From Acorus gramineus (taxonomy: Eukaryota > Streptophyta > Magnoliopsida > Acorales > Acoraceae): DNA of 64,000 nucleotides. The translations under genes were made by a program, and so were the position numbers. The DNA is taken from contig JAUJYN010000012.1 in the NCBI GenBank assembly GCA_030737835.1, positions 1,595,431-1,659,430 on the forward strand, in the 5' to 3' direction. The notes beneath the pieces are model-generated. The model worked only from the letters and a program-made list of their open reading frames with translations. It did no database searches and was not told where the DNA came from. Below are positions 1 through 10,560 of the stretch, one piece after another (the stretch's first letter is position 1; each line of letters starts with the position of its first letter).

Positions 1-1212
1 GATTGGTGGATCAATATTCCATCATAGTTTCGCTCAATCTGCAGGCTGAGATAATATTTAGTTTTTCCAAGGTCTTTCATTTCGAATTCCTTCTTTAGGT
101 ATTCTGCAATTTTATTGAGCTCTTTAAGAGTCCTAATTGAATTTATATTATCAACATAAACTGTCAAAATAGCAAATCCCTTATTGGATTTATTTATAAG
201 GACACACAGGCAAATGAGATTGTTTTCATATTCTGCTTTTATCAAGTATTCACTAAGACGGTTATACCTACTGCGTTAAGCTGTACAATGAACATATTAG
301 TTTTATTGAGTAGATACTCTTTGATTTTGCTTCAGACAATTTATATCCTTGAGGGATTCATATAAATATCAGCATCTAATTCCCATATATATAAGTTGCT
401 ACTTCGTCCATTAGTCTCATATAGAGTTTTCAAAAACTTAGAGACTTTCTAGGTAATAGAACGTTATTGTATCCATGACTGATGAATATATTTCTTCATA
501 GTCAAATCACATGTTTCTGCAGGAAACCTTGTGCCACAAGGCGTGTCTTATATCTAACAATTTTATTTCTCATTTTGCTCTCTTTTAAACACCATTTGTA
601 ACCTACAGGGTTAATACATATTGGGGTCTATACTCTAGGTTCGAATACACCATATTTTTCAAGAGAACCCAATTCTACTCAAATAATATTTTTCACTTTG
701 GCCAATCATTTCTTTGTCGGCATTCATTTATGCTATGTAGTTTATTGTCATCATTGCCCTTTGAAATTTCGGTAGCTACTGCGAATTATAAATATGTCAT
801 TAATGATCATTTCTTTGCGATTCCATTTTTCTCGTGCACGCATATAAAATATAGAGATCTCATTATCATTAGATACATTTTCTTCTTCAAGAGTTTGTGT
901 AGTCACTTCAGAGACTCAACTCGTTTCTCTTCAGGGACATTATACTCTTTTGGAGTTTTACTTTTCTGAAGTTTTAGAAAAAATGGATCTATTATTCATA
1001 ATCTCTTATGGAGCATTATGTATAACTTCTTCTTGAGCATTATTAGAGCATGATTTTTCATTTGATCTACACTTCTGGAGAGTTCTTTTGAACCTATAGG
1101 TCTGCCACGCTTTTGACGTATATCAAGAATTTGATTTTCACGTTGAGCGATACGTGAGTTTAGATGAGACAGAGTGAAAGTATTCCACGATAATTCTCGT
1201 CGTTCTTCATAA
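1..1212 (-). pseudogene. Copia retrotransposon pol remnant (integrase end to reverse transcriptase)
   Basis: Read on the minus strand this is a decayed Ty1/Copia polyprotein. From high to low coordinates it shows the end of the integrase region (about 1140-1212, with TLSHL), a GRPIGSK linker motif near 1085-1105, and reverse transcriptase blocks ending with an EFEMKDLGKTKYYLSLQIE-like segment at about 1-110. Several frameshifts and stop codons interrupt it, so no functional polymerase is encoded. The element continues upstream of the window start. Its upstream integrase portion reappears at 3846-3950, so the copy was split by an insertion. Identification as Copia is firm; exact limits of each domain are approximate. 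Confidence 0.85.
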
Positions 1213-1853
1213 ACAAATAGTGGCGGAGCTAGGATTTTTACAAAGGGAGGGCCTAATGTAATTTATATAAATATTTTGTAAAATTATATCATTATGTTTT
1301 TTTAATAGCATAGATTAAAAATATGTTTAAAATGAAATAAATTCATATTTTAAAATTATAAAACATATCACTGAATAATTATAAAAAAATAATAATCATA
1401 TTTTAAAATGATATGTCATATTTCATATTGATAATTCACAAAAAAAAAAAAATATCAAAACATAAATCTAATAAACAATACATACACTTCATTTGACCTC
1501 GACGAAGTTTCATATTGTGAAAATGTTGAATGATTTGATTATTTTAGATATTTACACAAATATTTTAGAATTTAAATAAATTAGTAACAATAACAATAAT
1601 GTAAAAGGAAAAACTTATATAGCTTCGAAGTGTTGATGGAGGAGAGGAAAGGATTACAATTTGTAAATTCCCGATTATAGGACAGTTAATAGAAAAAAAA
1701 AGTAAAAATTACAGATTTTTTTAAAGATTATGATTGATATTAGGAAAAGTTGAGATATAAAAAAAAGAAGAAAAAAAGAGATTGAAATTTTTTTTTTTTT
1801 TCAAGATAGACACCTAGGTGGAGACACCGAGGAGGGGGGTCCGTGCCTCCATA
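1213..1853. repeat. GGCGGAGC-ended interspersed element inserted in the Copia copy
   Basis: Begins with GTGGCGGAGCTAGG at 1214 and ends with an inverted counterpart ending GTGCCTCCATAG near 1851. The inverted similarity extends outward to CATAAACAA on both sides. The interior is AT-rich with no coding capacity. The same end motif recurs in this window near 3693, 3838, 12090, 46300, 47005 and 49005, so this is a member of a dispersed non-autonomous family. The class is uncertain; the copy at 46294-47011 has a 10-bp duplication that would suit a Mutator-like origin. Confidence 0.5.
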
Positions 1854-2319
1854 GTTGTTTATGGTATATGAATAAAAGGAAGTTTGAGGGTAAATGAAAA
1901 AAAAAAAGTAAAAAATGACTTGTTTTATGTGGAGAGGGTTTAACTAAAGGGAAAAATTGATACAACTCCCTGTAAATTTTTTAAAATCAGTTTCAATCCC
2001 TGTAAACTCTAAAAATCGTCACAGGTCCCTACCTTTTCAAAAAAGTATGGATTTAGTCCCTGGAGTTAACCTACTGTTACCCTAACTAACCACACATACA
2101 GTTAACCTAACTAAACTTGATAGTTTACTAAACTACCCTTCACATATATATGACCCCTCTTTTAGCCCTCCCTCTCTCCTCGAAAACAATCTTCACGGAA
2201 AGAAGAAGACACAATGCAGAGGCCCGGCGTCATCGGGGGTGGCGCGGATGGCGGTGCCGTCGCCATGCGCGCGGCGCGCGGCCGGAGTTGGAGGCGACGT
2301 GGCGGAGGCGGTTTCCATC

Positions 2320-2627
2320 GAAAGGTCCGAACTTTGCAGCATGGACGTGGTCGAGGAGGGCGTAGAAGGCGGCCTCTTTGTAGAGGAGCCTCCCCAAGGT
2401 GAAGGGGAAGGGTGGAGCTCGCCCTTGCAGAGGAGATCGAGGAGAACGAAAAAGCAGTCTGGGTTGCGGTCGATGAAGTGGTCCGCCTCGCCGTCCGGGG
2501 ACTAGTTGTCGTCGAGCATGGCCCCGAGCATGGAATCGAGGCCTGCGTTCGCGAGGGTCGTCGTGATTGTCTCGAAGATCCTCCCGCCCACGTTGAACCT
2601 CACGCGGTCGTGACCCCGGACGGCCAT
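2320..2627 (-). pseudogene. Captured BTB/POZ (T1-type) domain gene fragment
   Basis: Minus-strand translation begins MAVRGHDRVRFNVGGRIFET (start codon at 2625-2627) and continues through GLDSMLGAMLDDN, matching the start of the T1/KCTD-like BTB domain of plant BTB/POZ proteins of the At2g24240 type. The conserved tryptophan codon that should follow DDN is a stop codon (near 2502). Beyond it the frame continues as SPDGEADHFIDRNPDCF, then shifts; GRLLYKEAAFYALLDHVHAA is still legible in another frame down to about 2320. It is a truncated, broken copy inside the Pack-MULE at 1949-3575, GC-rich unlike its surroundings. An intact parent gene is expected elsewhere in the genome. Confidence 0.85.
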
Positions 2628-2865
2628 GGATTCTTGTTGAGAGTTTGGAAGAGCTTCAATGGGATGAATTTGGGGGAAAAATGAATTTTGGGGGGATTTG
2701 GTGGTGTGGGTTTTGAGAATTTGAGGTTTTTTTTTTATGTACACTTTGACTTTGATTCGTCATGGATTGCCTTCCTCTGCATTTTTTTTTTTGCTCTGTT
2801 TTTTTTTTAATTCTAATGGTGATATTTCTTGTTCAGGCATTGGTAGTGAAATATTGTTATTAAAA

Positions 2866-3300
2866 TTAGGGATGGATTGCTAAAATTACGTCCGCCATGG
2901 AAAGGAAAGCGTATCGTCCGCTAGTATTCCACCACCACCAGGGCTGCCCTGCGATGAACATGGTCTTGAGCAGAGGCCCGGCGTCGGCCACCGCCTGCAT
3001 CGACCTCCCCAACTTCGGCAACAGCCTCGAGTTCATCAGACGGTCGAGGTGATCGGACGGGGCGGAGGAGATGACGATGTCAAAGATGGAGTCGACGAAG
3101 GAGGAGATGTAGGAGTGGTTGTCGGAGTCAGTGGAGGTGATGGGGAATTGGGGGGGGGGGAGGTCGACGAGGGGGTCGGGAGGGGAGATTTGGGTTAGGT
3201 GGAGGAGTATCGGCAAAGCCTGGTGATCGTGGATGGTGGAGGAGCCGAAGATCTCGGTTAGCAGAAGATGCAGAAGAGGTAACAGTTGGTTTGGGTTTTT
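2866..3300 (-). pseudogene. Second captured gene fragment, unidentified plant protein
   Basis: On the minus strand a GC-rich open stretch reads through LLHLLLTEIFGSSTIHDHQ, a proline-rich piece, then VDSIFDIVISSAPSDHLDRL and RSMQAVADAGPLLKTMFIAG, ending near 2870. The composition (leucine-rich helical segments, SPPDP loop) resembles a real plant protein, possibly helical-repeat type, but I do not recognise the family. It has the same orientation as the BTB fragment and lies in the same Pack-MULE, so both may derive from separate captures. A G run near 3150 (poly-C in the sense strand) may have changed length. Confidence 0.5.
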
Positions 3301-3692
3301 GAGGGAAGAACAAATTTCAAATAGTTGGGGAAGAGAACTTTTTCAGAAATAGAAAAACTAAAACCGATTAAACCTACTTTGGAGGGACTTATATGCACGA
3401 AAGTTTGGACGTCACCGTTATCGTGACGGAATATTTGGGGTATATGCCATCTCATTTAACTCAGGGACGAAAACAATTAACTGGGATAAAAGATAGGGAC
3501 CTGTGACGATTTTTAGAATTTACAGGGACTAAAACTGATTTTTCAAAATTTTCAGGAGTTATATCGATTTTTCCCTTAATTAAAAGAAGGGGGTGAGGGC
3601 ACATTATACACGTGAATGGTCTAGATGAATAATGGATGATTGTTTTATTTTTTTTGGAGTTGTGAGTTGTTGCTGTTGAGAGAATTTCATAT

Positions 3693-3845
3693 GTAGGCGG
3701 AGCTTATGATCTATGAGTTCTAATTAAAATCAATCTATCAAAAAAATTAAAAAGACAAAAAAAATTAAAAGGATATGAAAATAAATAAAAAAATTCCAGG
3801 GGGGTTCCCATGCCCCCTTGGTCCTATGATGGCTCCACTACTGGG
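3693..3845. repeat. GGCGGAGC-family piece at the right edge of the insertion in Copia
   Basis: GTAGGCGGAGCTTATGATC at about 3692 and the inverted end GATGGCTCCACTACTGGGA at about 3832-3850 bracket a short AT-rich stretch. The right end abuts the resumption of Copia integrase sequence at about 3846, so it marks the outer edge of the insertion that split the retrotransposon. Confidence 0.4.
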
Positions 3846-3950
3846 AACAGATCGTACTTCAGGTACATTCTTACCTCCCCCTAACAACGAAAATATTGTC
3901 TCATTAAAATGATGATTCATGAATCGTGTGATAAAAAAAATTCTCATCAT
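3846..3950 (-). pseudogene. Copia integrase C-terminal fragment, continuation of 1-1212
   Basis: Minus-strand translation contains HHFNETIFSLLGGGKN followed by VPEVRSVP, corresponding to the Copia integrase end (family pattern CHFDE-IFP-LGG). The next residues expected in Copia (W-N-x-x-SLSHL) are found at about 1212-1140, so this and the first 1.2 kb are one retrotransposon split by the 1213-3845 insertion. Confidence 0.75.
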
Positions 3951-4199
3951 TGAATAAAAGAAACTTATGGTTCTTTAATAGGAATGTAATTGAATTTTTA
4001 ATTGTTTGAAACATCATTATATAATCATATGATGTTTGCTCTTCTAGAGCTTACAAACAATTTTGTAATATTCAAAATAGAATATTAAAATTTTCATACT
4101 TTATTTCTACAAAAGATGTGAGAAGAATAAGATAAATCCATAAATGTAAATTGTATTTCACATAACAAAGAAAAATAAAGACATAAAAATAAAATCGAC

Positions 4200-4330
4200 A
4201 AGGGTTTAATCGTATATCAGGTACATGATCAATGAAGAGTTTAAGCGTACTTCAGGTACATAACCAATTGAAAGATTTGGACGTAACCAATTTAAATATT
4301 TGGATGTATTTCAGGTACGTGACCAAAATT
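4200..4330. repeat. Short degenerate tandem repeat with TTCAGGTACRT core
   Basis: At least three spaced copies of a unit with the core TTCAGGTACAT, with ACCAATTGAAAGATTTGG-type spacers, lie here, and a further copy is at 3855. Such arrays accompany Copia debris of this type; no coding capacity is seen. Confidence 0.5.
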
Positions 4331-4569
4331 ATATTCTTAAATACCACATAGATGACAATAATTTTCCTTTGCATTTTAGGGGTTTGTTATGCAAATATTT
4401 CCCTTGCTTTAATTCAATAGGCTCTCGATATTGCTACTATTGGAGCATATTTGAGGCATAATAGTTGATGAATCATTGTCAACGAGGTATTTATCTTTAA
4501 ATCCTCTTTATGATAGTAAAAACAACTAATCATAATTTTTACATGATCCTGCTAGGATACATGAATCCT

Positions 4570-5160
4570 TTTTCTTTTTCTTTTTCTTTTTTTTAAGAGA
4601 ATACAATATTGTAAATCTAAGTAAAAGAATAAGATTCAACATACCAACCAGAAAAGAAGATCAACCAAAGAGGAGAAAGAGAAATAATGGTTATTCTTTG
4701 TATTTCTTCTATACGTCTAGAATACCATGTATGCCTATATTTATAGGCAACAAACACAATATTACAAGATATAATAAATATGATTTAATTTTATCAAACT
4801 CTTAAAATAAGGATGGGAGGTTATAAAGAATCAAAGACAAGATTCAAAGTGGTCATCAATGGATCCCATCTCTTAATTTTAAATATTCATATGATCTTTG
4901 AAAGCCAATTTAAATATGAAATCTTAATTTTAATTATCGTATATCATAAAATCACATCTCTCTTAGATGTGCTCATTTATAATTAGTGTATGCATATTTA
5001 AACATGTTAATTATTAAAAAATATTCATATCTCAAATAAAAAGATTTAAAGATTTTAAATTAAGATAGAATGCATATATCAAGGTACCAATCCCTATCCT
5101 ATCTTAATGTACTCATGTAACACGTGTTGAAAAGATTAACGATACACTTTGTTGGGGCAG
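4570..5160 (-). mobile_element. Probable Copia-type LTR, antisense
   Basis: On the minus strand a CTATAAATATAGGC TATA-like box (about 4735-4750) is followed by a pyrimidine-rich leader with CTCTTTCTCCTCTTTGG, as in the R/U5 part of many plant Copia LTRs. It lies on the upstream side of the minus-strand Copia remnant at 1-3950, where the 5' LTR should be. Neither TG...CA ends nor a target duplication could be fixed. The stretch between (3951-4570) is AT-rich with no recognisable domain. Confidence 0.4.
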
Positions 5161-5645
5161 TAATCTCAACCACTAAACCATACCCTGGCCTTGCTCTTTG
5201 GCCAAGAGATGGCTTCAGTTGCAGATGAACTTGTTTGGTTTTTATTCATAGAAACTATATTTTCAACATGATGATTTATGAATGTTTGATCTTATCATCT
5301 TTGATGTTTAAATGATTTTATTTCCACATCAAAAATGAATTTTTATATCATAATATATATTTGGATCTTATTGTTCTCATCAAAATATAAGAAAAAGATA
5401 AATAATCCTGACAGGTGACACCCATATGCAGAAAACACAGCACACGTGCAAAATCCGCTCAAGCGCATATCCAAAAAGACTGGTTCCCTACTTTTCTTTA
5501 TTGAAATCTTCTAGTTTTAATTTCCATTTGATTTTTTTTTTTTTTTAACTACACTACAAGTCTACATACTTCAATCTACAATTTTGGATAAAGAGGGAAA
5601 ACAAACTCCACCTTATATACAAGCCGCCACAGATTCCCAAAAACA

Positions 5646-8600
5646 TCAGTTGCTGATATCAAAATATTTGGGGTCTGCTGGGAAATGGTGCTCCACTCGT
5701 AACTGCAACAAAATCAGTACCCAGGATTATGAGCCTCAGTTGTCATATAATTGAATTATATATATACTGTTTGGATGCACAAATAAGAGCGTATCCATCC
5801 ATGCAACCGATAATTCTCATGTCCCATGTATTGACATCAAACTAACCAATAAAACAGTGAGCATTTTGATTTGAGTGTGACTTTAAACCTCAACTGTAAT
5901 GCATCATCTCAATTATATTGATACCATATATTAAGGAAAAAAGAGAAGGAAAGTGAGTGTCATTTGCAAGTTAAGTAAAGCATCATACCTTGCCCTCATC
6001 TGCATCAAAATGACGCTGAGGAAACACGACCCTCAGATCGTTGTATAAGTAGAATCGCCTACCGCCATCACAATCAGAGGTAGTGTTTGTACGAGGCACA
6101 GAGAAAGGATCAGATTTGCACCTCTGCATAGACCTCACGCATTTTTTTATAGAGGGACACAAAAATCGAAGATGCAAAGCATAACGCAGAGCACCAGAAG
6201 AATTTTCTTTGACCTTTATAGGGGTACCAAATGACGTTTTGCTCACTGAAGGGCATGAATTCAGTGGGTTGCATTTCCCTTCCTTGGCCTTCTGGCATTC
6301 AACTTTATTGAAAACATCGACAGCTTTTCTGTTCTCTGTCTCAGATGGGAAGCATAAGGGCGATCCTTCCACATTTTGTGATGAACTAAACTGATTATAT
6401 TGTTGACTAATATCATCATACACAAAGCCCACTATATCAGAGCCATCATTTTCTGTGATTTTAGAGTTTTGTTCCGTGGGTCTCATGGAATACACAATAT
6501 CAACTTCATTGGATTTGGAGAATTCCCTGTTGAGCTGTGCAGGATGACTTCTCTCCAATGTCATAGTAGGTGTGGGGATATTTTTCAGAAGTCGATGCAA
6601 GATTGACCTTCTGACGCATAAAAGTCTGCATATAGGTCACATAAATAAATAAAGGGGAAACCAAGAAGCACCTTGTCATATATATATGAAAAGGAGACTG
6701 CGTTCTAAGAAGGTTAAGAATTATAATGTATGGTATTCAGGTCTGGAATTAGAGTATTAAAAGGGGTGTATTAATTCCTCTCCTTGCATGCCACAACAGT
6801 ACATATAAGTAATGCATCCATTAAAGACAATGAGAAGATTATGACAGACACAATACTACACCCATGTGCATTAGATTGAAGACAAACCATAGCAATAATT
6901 CATCCAGTAACACGGGAAAAAAAGTGTCCACAAGGGGAAAAAAAAGTGTCTCCAAGTTATGGAAAAACTTAGGACCAGAGCAAATTCAACACTCAACTAC
7001 AATTTGGGCAGCTGTACAAAAATGTCTTTTGCCGCTACCGAGTATTATACGGTACACAAATAGGACAGAATTTCATAGAAAATATGCAATTATGATTAGC
7101 ATAGAGTAAACAAGCAATACCCATTAGAAGAAAATGGAAAATGAATAGGTAGGTAAACACCAATTCACCATCCACAGATAAACATAGAAGAGAAGTTCCT
7201 GTCATAATCAAGAAGCACAAAAACAATAACTATTGGCAGGGAGAGAAGAAAAGGGAGGGGGGAGAGAGAGATGATTGGCCATGTTAGACTACTAATAAAA
7301 CAAAATTGAGCATCATCTAAGGGAACAACTTTAACATCTAATCAGTTAAACAAACAAGTAATCTTCAAGGTTGTCTAACCCTGCAATCACTACTCCAGAT
7401 GTACATCCCTATGCCACAGTTCAATAAAATAATATATCTTATCTAATTAAATAAAAACCTACCTTGGTTCCAGCTGGCATGTCACTCAAATCATAACTAC
7501 AGAGGAAGGTATGAAGGGGAGTCTTTTCTGGATTACTAAGCACCTATGCAAAAGGAAGATATACAATATAAGAACCTGATGTATGTCTCATCTATATATT
7601 CTTCAATTCTAAACAAATTAAATGGTAGCATTGGCATGCTAAAAATGAATAAGGAGAAAGCTACCAATTAAAGTAAAAAAGAGGGCAAAATATTATATTT
7701 TTATAACCTATACTGAGTGAATATATTTTGAAACACCAGCTAACTACATCTACCATTTAAAAGAAAACAAACATTACTTCATCATCATTCACCAATCAAT
7801 GTCGAGGAATAAGAAACCCAGTACCAGTTGTATGCGCCCTTTCATGGGGACACGCATCCGACTTTTGGTAGCCCGAGACTCATAATTGCTAAAGCTTCTA
7901 TTAAGCTTGCCTCTTCCCTTGTTTGATGGCAAATTCCCGGCCAGATCAATTGATGCATAGTACAGCAAGTAGTTATCTCCATCAATACTTGTCACAGAAA
8001 ATGGAAGTTTCCGAACCGGGGGTGTAAAATTCCCACCAGTAACATTTAGCACGGCTAAAAATCCATCAATTCTCTGCATAGAGAGACCATATAAACAAAT
8101 AAAAAAAAAAGAGAGAATGAGCATTTAACAAAGCATGAAATATTTGTCAAATTGGACAGAAAGCCAAAGAGTGCACTAAATGGCAAATTCTAGCTTGGCC
8201 ACTAACCTGGTTGGCTTTTCCAGAAGAGAAACGACCTGATAAAAGAGACTCTTCAAAAGAACCAACCAAAGACCTCCTAACAGGAAGCCCACTCAAACTT
8301 CGGATGAAACCGATGCAATTAGGCATAGAAGCGGACTCAGGACCCCATTTAAGTCCCATTACAGGGCAACTTTGAGGGGTCAGTTTTTCTATATCACTCT
8401 CTGACCTGCCAATATCTTGGAAGTTACTGGTTAGAATCTCCACCTCATCTTCATCAGGGGAATATAATACTCCAGGTCGACCGTCATCAAGCAACAATCC
8501 CATGTTTTTTGATGGGCAATTCTCACCATCTTTCACAACAACCCTAACAGAATCTGTATGTTTCTTTCTTTCAGACCGTCTTGGGCCAAGTGGAGACAAA

Positions 8601-9463
8601 CACAGGGGTGGTGAGTTAATCTTTTGGGGAGACATAGCAAATTCCCTAGCAAAAGTGTTCGCCTTGCTCATATCTCTAAGGGAATCACTACCCCGTGAAC
8701 TTAAGCAGTTATCACGAAGTAAAGGATCCTTGTTATCTAGTAGGGGGCCATCAGTGAAAAGAAAAGGATTTGACCCAATATCATATTCTGGTTCAGTCCA
8801 CTCTAAGCATCCACAAGCCAACAAAACCGAGCTATTAATGTAACCATTGTTACCAATGTTAGCTTTCTTACCTTGTACTGCAAAGGCTCTTTGATTTCCA
8901 ACCAGAACACCAGAATCAGTGGAAATACAGTTCCCACTAAGGTCCAGATGATCCCCATTAAACCTCCTAGGACAAAGCATACCATTTAAAGGTGACAGCA
9001 AACACTTCCTAACTTGTATCCCATGCATATCTGTGAAGTTATCAGAAACACACACTTTGGCATATGAATGTTCCTTATCTGTCGATAATCTCTGAAAACC
9101 ATTGATGAAAGAACTGTTTCCGCTAGTTCCAACACCCTCAGTCCTTGAAACAGGGTCCTGAACATTCCGTCCTGCTCTTGGAATGAGCCACATGTTTTTC
9201 TCACTAGAACTGTTCTTCACCCCATCAATTCCCAGAGGGCCATCCAAACTTATTGGTACCTCCAACACGGTTTTCCTCTGAAAGTCCCCGATCGAGGAGC
9301 ATCGGAAGTCCCCCACCAACCTAGAATCACCCATGCATGGGGAATGCAACCCATGCAAATCACAGGTACTTACACCACAAATATCAACAGTGGTCTGCAC
9401 AAAAGTGCTCGGTGGCATCGTGACTTCAACAACTACCTCTGAGGATTGTTGAGGCAAACCCAT
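5646..9463 (-). CDS. Plant Atos/FAM214-type protein (DUF4210 plus C-terminal Chr-segregation domain), probable frameshift
   Basis: Five coding exons on the minus strand: 9463-8207, 8073-7825, 7543-7463, 6625-5989, 5702-5646. The protein starts [14 protein letters not shown]; exon 1 (419 codons) is a serine-rich, probably disordered region ending with the conserved [14 protein letters not shown] block (DUF4210). Exons 2-3 encode [37 protein letters not shown] and [11 protein letters not shown], and exons 4-5 [29 protein letters not shown] and [14 protein letters not shown]-stop, the conserved C-terminal domain also found in animal Atos/FAM214. Animal Atos proteins are nuclear transcription regulators; the plant role is unknown to me. 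Introns have GT-AG ends. Summed coding length is 3n+1: exon 4 starts in frame as [11 protein letters not shown] but the conserved C terminus is one frame over, so one extra base lies between about 6508 and 6600, unless a 73-base intron (6535-6607) is spliced out. Start at 9463 gives the family-typical N terminus. Confidence 0.9.
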
Positions 9464-10560
9464 TAAACTTGCCTCTGATTAAATACAATCCACTTTGCTA
9501 CTCCCAAATACAACGGTTTCCAAACATCCCTTGTTTCTCCTATTCTACTAATTGAATCCACAATGCCCGCAACCAGCGCGATTTCACAAAAATTTGAAAA
9601 TAAATTGAAAATTCGAACTACATTATAAGAAGAAGATAAGCTTGGGATCTCCAACCAATTGTTTTAATCAAATGAATCCATCAATCCCAATCTGGTGCCC
9701 CATATAGGCATGTAATCCAAATAAAACATGAAGATACAGACCTTCTGGCTTTCAAACCCTAAAAGCAATAAAATGCTGGTGATTCACGATCATTGAAAGT
9801 AATCAATCCACCATCCTGAAAGAATTTAAAAAAATAAAAGAAGAATCAACCTTTCAATTCTCTAAAAAATAGAACTTTTATAGAAAGTTATTCCCAAAAT
9901 TTTAACTTTATATTATCTGTAACACTGTCGATGCATCAAAATTTCCATGACGGTTCGTTCGTACACTAAAAAAAAATCCGAAATACAATTGAAGAGCTCC
10001 AATTTTGATTCTAATAAAAAAAACAAAACTTGAAGAAATTAAAAACAACATCAAATCAACTACTTTTTTTTCTAGGTTTTCAATGTAAAATCAATGACAC
10101 AAAACCAACACTGATGAAAAACAAAAACAAACCACCGCGGATCGATCATCCACGAATAACAGATATTCACCCATTACATCAAAAGAAACCAATAAACGAA
10201 AACAACTCCGCGAAGGCGCACATGCATTCAAAACCAACACGAAACCCTACCGTCCTCAAAAACAGTCAATCGACTCATCATCGTCAACAAAAATCGTCAA
10301 AAAAAAAAAAAAAACACCGACATTTTCAGAATCAAATCCCTGCAGTCTCAAATCCGATTTTCAATCCATCCTACCAAAACCTCCAATGGATGTCCGATTC
10401 TCGTCTCTACTTCTTCTCGGAATTCTACAAAACCCATCTCTCTCTCTCTCTCTCTCTGGTTTTAGCTTTTCAAAGCGATAATAACGTGTGTGTTCTTTTA
10501 TTTTTTGGTCTGAACGTCCGGTCCTTGTTCGGACTCCTCGGTCGCGATTAATTACAGCTC
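9464..10560 (-). promoter_or_regulatory. 5' leader and promoter region of the Atos-type gene
   Basis: Upstream of the minus-strand start codon at 9463. A telo-box-like AAACCCTA (about 9757-9765) and, on the sense strand of the gene, a GA repeat (10438-10459) followed by an AAGAAGTAGAGACGAGAATC-type purine-rich stretch suggest transcribed leader up to about 10.5 kb, probably with a leader intron. No transcript start can be fixed from sequence. Open frames here on the plus strand are A-rich and low-complexity and are not considered genes. Confidence 0.4.

Larger units (their letters stand above)
1949..3575. mobile_element. Pack-MULE: Mutator-like element carrying host gene fragments
   Basis: Terminal inverted repeats of roughly 130 bp begin GGGAAAAATTGATA at 1949 and, on the other strand, GGGAAAAATCGATA at 3575, and share blocks such as AAAAATCGTCACAGGTCCCTA. 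The element is flanked by TTAACTAAA (1940-1948) and TTAATTAAA (3576-3584), a 9-bp target duplication with one mismatch, the hallmark length of Mutator-like elements. Between the repeats, GC content rises sharply over the surrounding AT-rich DNA because two fragments of ordinary plant genes lie there (2320-2627 and 2866-3300). No transposase is visible, so the element is non-autonomous. The class call rests on terminal repeat length, duplication length and captured genes. Confidence 0.85.

Noticed and set aside
8502-8843. 113-codon plus-strand frame inside the Atos-type exon 1
   Set aside because: Antisense shadow of the long minus-strand coding exon, with no independent support.
10030-10551. 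173-codon open frame on the plus strand
   Set aside because: Lysine/asparagine-rich translation of A-rich DNA in the leader/promoter region of the minus-strand Atos-type gene; no domain or family resemblance.
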